A stretch of 7,751 bases of DNA from Chitinophagaceae bacterium (lineage in GTDB: Bacteria; Bacteroidota; Bacteroidia; Chitinophagales; Chitinophagaceae): positions 1 through 7,751 of the forward strand of contig CANKGM010000084.1 in the NCBI GenBank assembly GCA_947481355.1. The letters are read 5' to 3'. The position numbers and the translations under genes were made by a program. The notes under the pieces are model-generated. The model had not been told where the DNA came from. It saw nothing but the letters and a program-made list of their open reading frames with translations, and searched no databases. Of this stretch, positions 6,836 through 7,751 are shown piece by piece; position 1 is the first letter of the stretch, and every line of letters starts with the position of its first letter.

Positions 6836-7078
6836 ATGAGATACATTGTATACATACTTTTTTCAGAGAAATACCAAAAACACTACACTGGCTATACTTC
6901 AAACTTGGAAATGAGGTTGGGAAGCCATAATAATTTAGGAAATGATTGGACAGCAAGATATCGACCATGGAAATTGATCTTTACAAAAGAATATTCTCAT
7001 AAATCTGATGCCATGCACTATGAAAAGTGGCTAAAGACTGGAGTCGGCAGAGAATTTATCAAATCAATTCCACATTAA
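6836..7078 (+). CDS. Small GIY-YIG nuclease-superfamily protein
   Basis: This 80-residue single-domain protein belongs to the GIY-YIG endonuclease superfamily, short UPF0213/YhbQ-like type. The motif is visible as YIVYIL (residues 3-8) and HYTGYT (17-22), standing for GIY and YIG. R27 in NLEMRLGSHN is the catalytic arginine and E63 in MHYEKWLKTG the metal-binding glutamate, so the core looks catalytically complete. The usual ending GREFIKSIPH is present, and length is normal for this type. The ATG at 6836 directly follows the T tract of the tRNA terminator, with no ribosome-binding site or separate promoter, so expression would depend on read-through of that terminator or an internal signal. 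Two bases after its stop codon, a degraded copy of the tRNA 3' half begins, making the gene the cargo between two tRNA-tail repeats. DNA cleavage at or near the tRNA 3' end is inferred from context; related free-standing proteins are mostly uncharacterised. Confidence 0.85.
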   Translation: MRYIVYILFSEKYQKHYTGYTSNLEMRLGSHNNLGNDWTARYRPWKLIFTKEYSHKSDAMHYEKWLKTGVGREFIKSIPH

Positions 7079-7091
7079 TCTTGGATTCATA

Positions 7092-7105
7092 TCCGCCGCG
7101 GCGGA
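7092..7105. repeat. GC-rich perfect palindrome 1
   Basis: TCCGCCGCGGCGGA is its own reverse complement and is far more GC-rich than the surrounding DNA. It stands between tRNA-derived islands and looks like a REP-type palindromic unit. A transcript could fold it only as a short hairpin, so a DNA-level role is equally possible. Confidence 0.8.
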
Positions 7106-7111
7106 CTCGGG

Positions 7112-7130
7112 CCTGCCTGCCGCAGGCAGG
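7112..7130. repeat. GC-rich palindrome 2 inserted in the T arm
   Basis: CCTGCCTG and CAGGCAGG pair perfectly around the 3-base loop CCG (7112-7130). Deleting these 19 bases restores the CTCGGG/TTCAACT junction seen in the intact tRNA, so it is a clean insertion. It resembles mobile or REP-like palindromes; no transposase for such a unit is in the window. Confidence 0.8.
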
Positions 7131-7173
7131 TTCAACTCCCGATCTCGCTACAAAGGTCTCAACTGAGACCTTT
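7129..7173 (+). repeat. Direct repeat, copy 2: tRNA tail and terminator hairpin
   Basis: This 45-base copy is identical to 6786-6831 apart from one missing A. Its first two bases (GG) are shared with the end of palindrome 2. The near-perfect match, while the upstream part of the copy is scrambled, suggests recent duplication or selection to keep the tail. Confidence 0.93.
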
Positions 7174-7180
7174 GTCTTTT
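7152..7180 (+). terminator. Duplicated intrinsic terminator after the GIY-YIG gene
   Basis: AAAGGTCTC (7152-7160) pairs with GAGACCTTT (7165-7173) around AACT, as in the tRNA terminator. Here the T tract is interrupted (TTTGTCTTTT), so termination may be weaker than in the first copy. Confidence 0.75.
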
Positions 7181-7243
7181 TTGGCAGTTTAATCATGAAT
7201 GTTTCAGCTCATAGCCTGGTAAATCAAGAATAGAATAAATTGG

Positions 7244-7251
7244 TATTTTTG
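7244..7251 (+). promoter_or_regulatory. Possible -7 promoter box of the VOC gene
   Basis: TATTTTTG matches TAnnTTTG exactly but has no recognisable -33 partner. It would start transcription near 7256, at the ATG at 7255 and about 8 bases before the in-frame ATG at 7264. Either the shorter start is used or the box is a chance match in AT-rich DNA. Confidence 0.3.
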
Positions 7252-7254
7252 AGC

Positions 7255-7656
7255 ATGGAAAGAATGATAGGTCAAATATCGATATTAGTGAAAGACTACG
7301 ATGAGGCGTTGAAATTCTATATTAATAAATTAGGATTTGAACTGATTGAGGACACTCAACTCACTCCAGAAAAAAGATGGGTAGTGATAGCTCCTAAAAA
7401 TTCAGCTGGTAGGGGTTGTAGTCTACTCTTGGCAAAGGCCTCGAACTCCCGGCAAGAAAATTTTATCGGCAATCAAACTGGAGGTAGGGTTTTCTTATTT
7501 CTCTATACAGATGATTTTAAACGAGACCATGACCAACTTATTAAAAATGAAGTAAAAATTATTCGGCCTCCCAGTCAGGAAGCGTATGGGCAGGTACTTG
7601 TTTTTAGTGATTTGTATGGAAATTTATGGGATTTAATAGAGCCCCAAAACAAGTAA
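7255..7656 (+). CDS. VOC superfamily (glyoxalase/dioxygenase fold) protein
   Basis: This 133-residue protein has the paired beta-alpha-beta-beta-beta fold of the vicinal oxygen chelate superfamily. The first module runs from GQISILVKDYDEALKFYINK through LGFELIED to the SLLLAKA strand. The second runs from GGRVFLFLYTDDFKRD to the closing GNLWDLIEP. The final glutamate (E129) occupies the last canonical metal-ligand position, but the first is Q7 rather than histidine, and Y84 stands at the position that I recall as often histidine in close relatives. Metal binding is therefore uncertain, and the substrate cannot be named. The usual length for single-domain VOC proteins (120-140) fits. The frame extends upstream to a TTG at 7240, but this overlaps a possible -7 box; ATG 7255 is preferred and ATG 7264 is an alternative. 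It follows the tRNA-tail repeat and appears independent of the nuclease gene. Confidence 0.83.
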   Translation: MERMIGQISILVKDYDEALKFYINKLGFELIEDTQLTPEKRWVVIAPKNSAGRGCSLLLAKASNSRQENFIGNQTGGRVFLFLYTDDFKRDHDQLIKNEVKIIRPPSQEAYGQVLVFSDLYGNLWDLIEPQNK

Positions 7657-7675
7657 TTATAATTGTGTAATTTCT

Positions 7676-7700
7676 ATAATGATCAACTTATTATCATTAT
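7676..7700. repeat. AT-rich inverted repeat downstream of the VOC gene
   Basis: ATAATGAT (7676-7683) and ATCATTAT (7693-7700) are perfect 8-base inverted arms around a 9-base spacer, 20 bases after the VOC stop codon. It could be a weak terminator, but only a two-T tail follows, or an operator for a gene beyond the edge. Nothing else is seen in 7657-7751. Confidence 0.35.
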
Positions 7701-7751
7701 TTGGCACTGATGTATTTAAAGTCTTTAATCGACAAAACATAAACAGGGATA

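Larger units (their letters stand above)
7081..7152 (+). pseudogene. Broken duplicate of the tRNA 3' half, interrupted by palindromes
   Basis: The segment aligns in order with the functional tRNA. GGATTCATA (7083-7091) matches the anticodon arm, CTCGGG (7106-7111) matches the 5' T stem, and 7131-7152 matches the T loop through the acceptor 3' strand. The acceptor 5' strand and D arm are missing, so it cannot be a tRNA. Between these islands lie a 14-base palindrome (7092-7105), replacing ten bases of the anticodon stem and variable loop, and a 19-base palindrome (7112-7130), inserted exactly between the T stem and T loop. The same terminator hairpin follows. Confidence 0.8.
6832..7173 (+). 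mobile_element. Candidate minimal mobile unit: GIY-YIG gene plus tRNA-tail copy
   Basis: The segment consists of the nuclease gene, a GC-rich palindrome pair and one tRNA 3'-end/terminator repeat. It sits between the functional tRNA with its terminator and an almost identical repeat. Removing 6832-7173 would leave an intact tRNA and an intact terminator, as for an element that inserts at a tRNA 3' end and carries replacement sequence with it. No integrase or transposase is present, so GIY-YIG-driven homing or duplication is the inferred mechanism. A simple tandem duplication of the tRNA end around a resident gene is the main alternative. Confidence 0.45.

Noticed and set aside
7081..7173. Second functional tRNA after the GIY-YIG gene
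   Set aside because: The acceptor 5' strand and D arm are absent and two palindromes interrupt the arms, so no cloverleaf can form.
7027..7233. Open reading frame overlapping the end of the GIY-YIG gene and the tRNA relic
   Set aside because: It reads the GIY-YIG C-terminus in another frame and then translates palindromes, tRNA tail and terminator. This is read-through of non-coding repeats, not a gene.

Overview
The window looks like the chromosome of a member of the Bacteroidota, most likely a Cytophagales-type marine or soil bacterium. The grounds are AT-rich intergenic DNA, several perfect Bacteroidota-type -7 promoter boxes (TAnnTTTG), near absence of Shine-Dalgarno sequences, a SecA N-terminus of Bacteroidota type, a large outer-membrane beta-barrel protein with a carboxypeptidase-regulatory-like N-terminal domain, and a eukaryote-like NADP isocitrate dehydrogenase. 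No search could be run, so the genus is open.

Layout. At 1-340 (minus) is the first 113 codons of secA, running off the left edge. Divergent from it, a 925-930 residue outer-membrane beta-barrel protein (529-3321, plus) is followed by a DUF457/YdjM-like membrane-bound putative metal-dependent hydrolase (3421-4431, plus). A hairpin at 4450-4483 separates this from the convergent NADP-dependent isocitrate dehydrogenase gene (4502-5734, minus). Upstream of that, in the same direction, lies a Crp/Fnr-family regulator (5799-6536, minus) that keeps FNR-like cysteines and an FNR-like recognition helix. The idh gene has its own consensus promoter in the 64-base gap, so the two genes need not form an operon.

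The right end is the most unusual part. A CAU-anticodon tRNA (6734-6807) with a textbook -33/-7 promoter ends in a hairpin terminator, and the start codon of an 80-residue GIY-YIG nuclease gene (6836-7078) touches the last T of that terminator. Two bases after the nuclease stop codon, a second, broken copy of the tRNA 3' half begins, including the same terminator. It carries two GC-rich palindromes, one replacing the anticodon-stem/variable region and one inserted cleanly at the T-stem/T-loop junction. The nuclease gene is therefore bracketed by 45-46 base direct repeats made of tRNA 3' end plus terminator, the arrangement expected of a very small tRNA-targeting mobile or homing unit. A VOC (glyoxalase-fold) protein gene (7255-7656) follows, and the last 95 bases hold only an AT-rich inverted repeat.

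How the parts relate. secA, idh and the tRNA are core housekeeping genes. The Fnr-like regulator next to a TCA-cycle enzyme could link redox state or oxygen to central metabolism, and a CRP/FNR-geometry dyad lies upstream of the regulator. The tRNA/GIY-YIG/tRNA-tail cassette is the accessory component.
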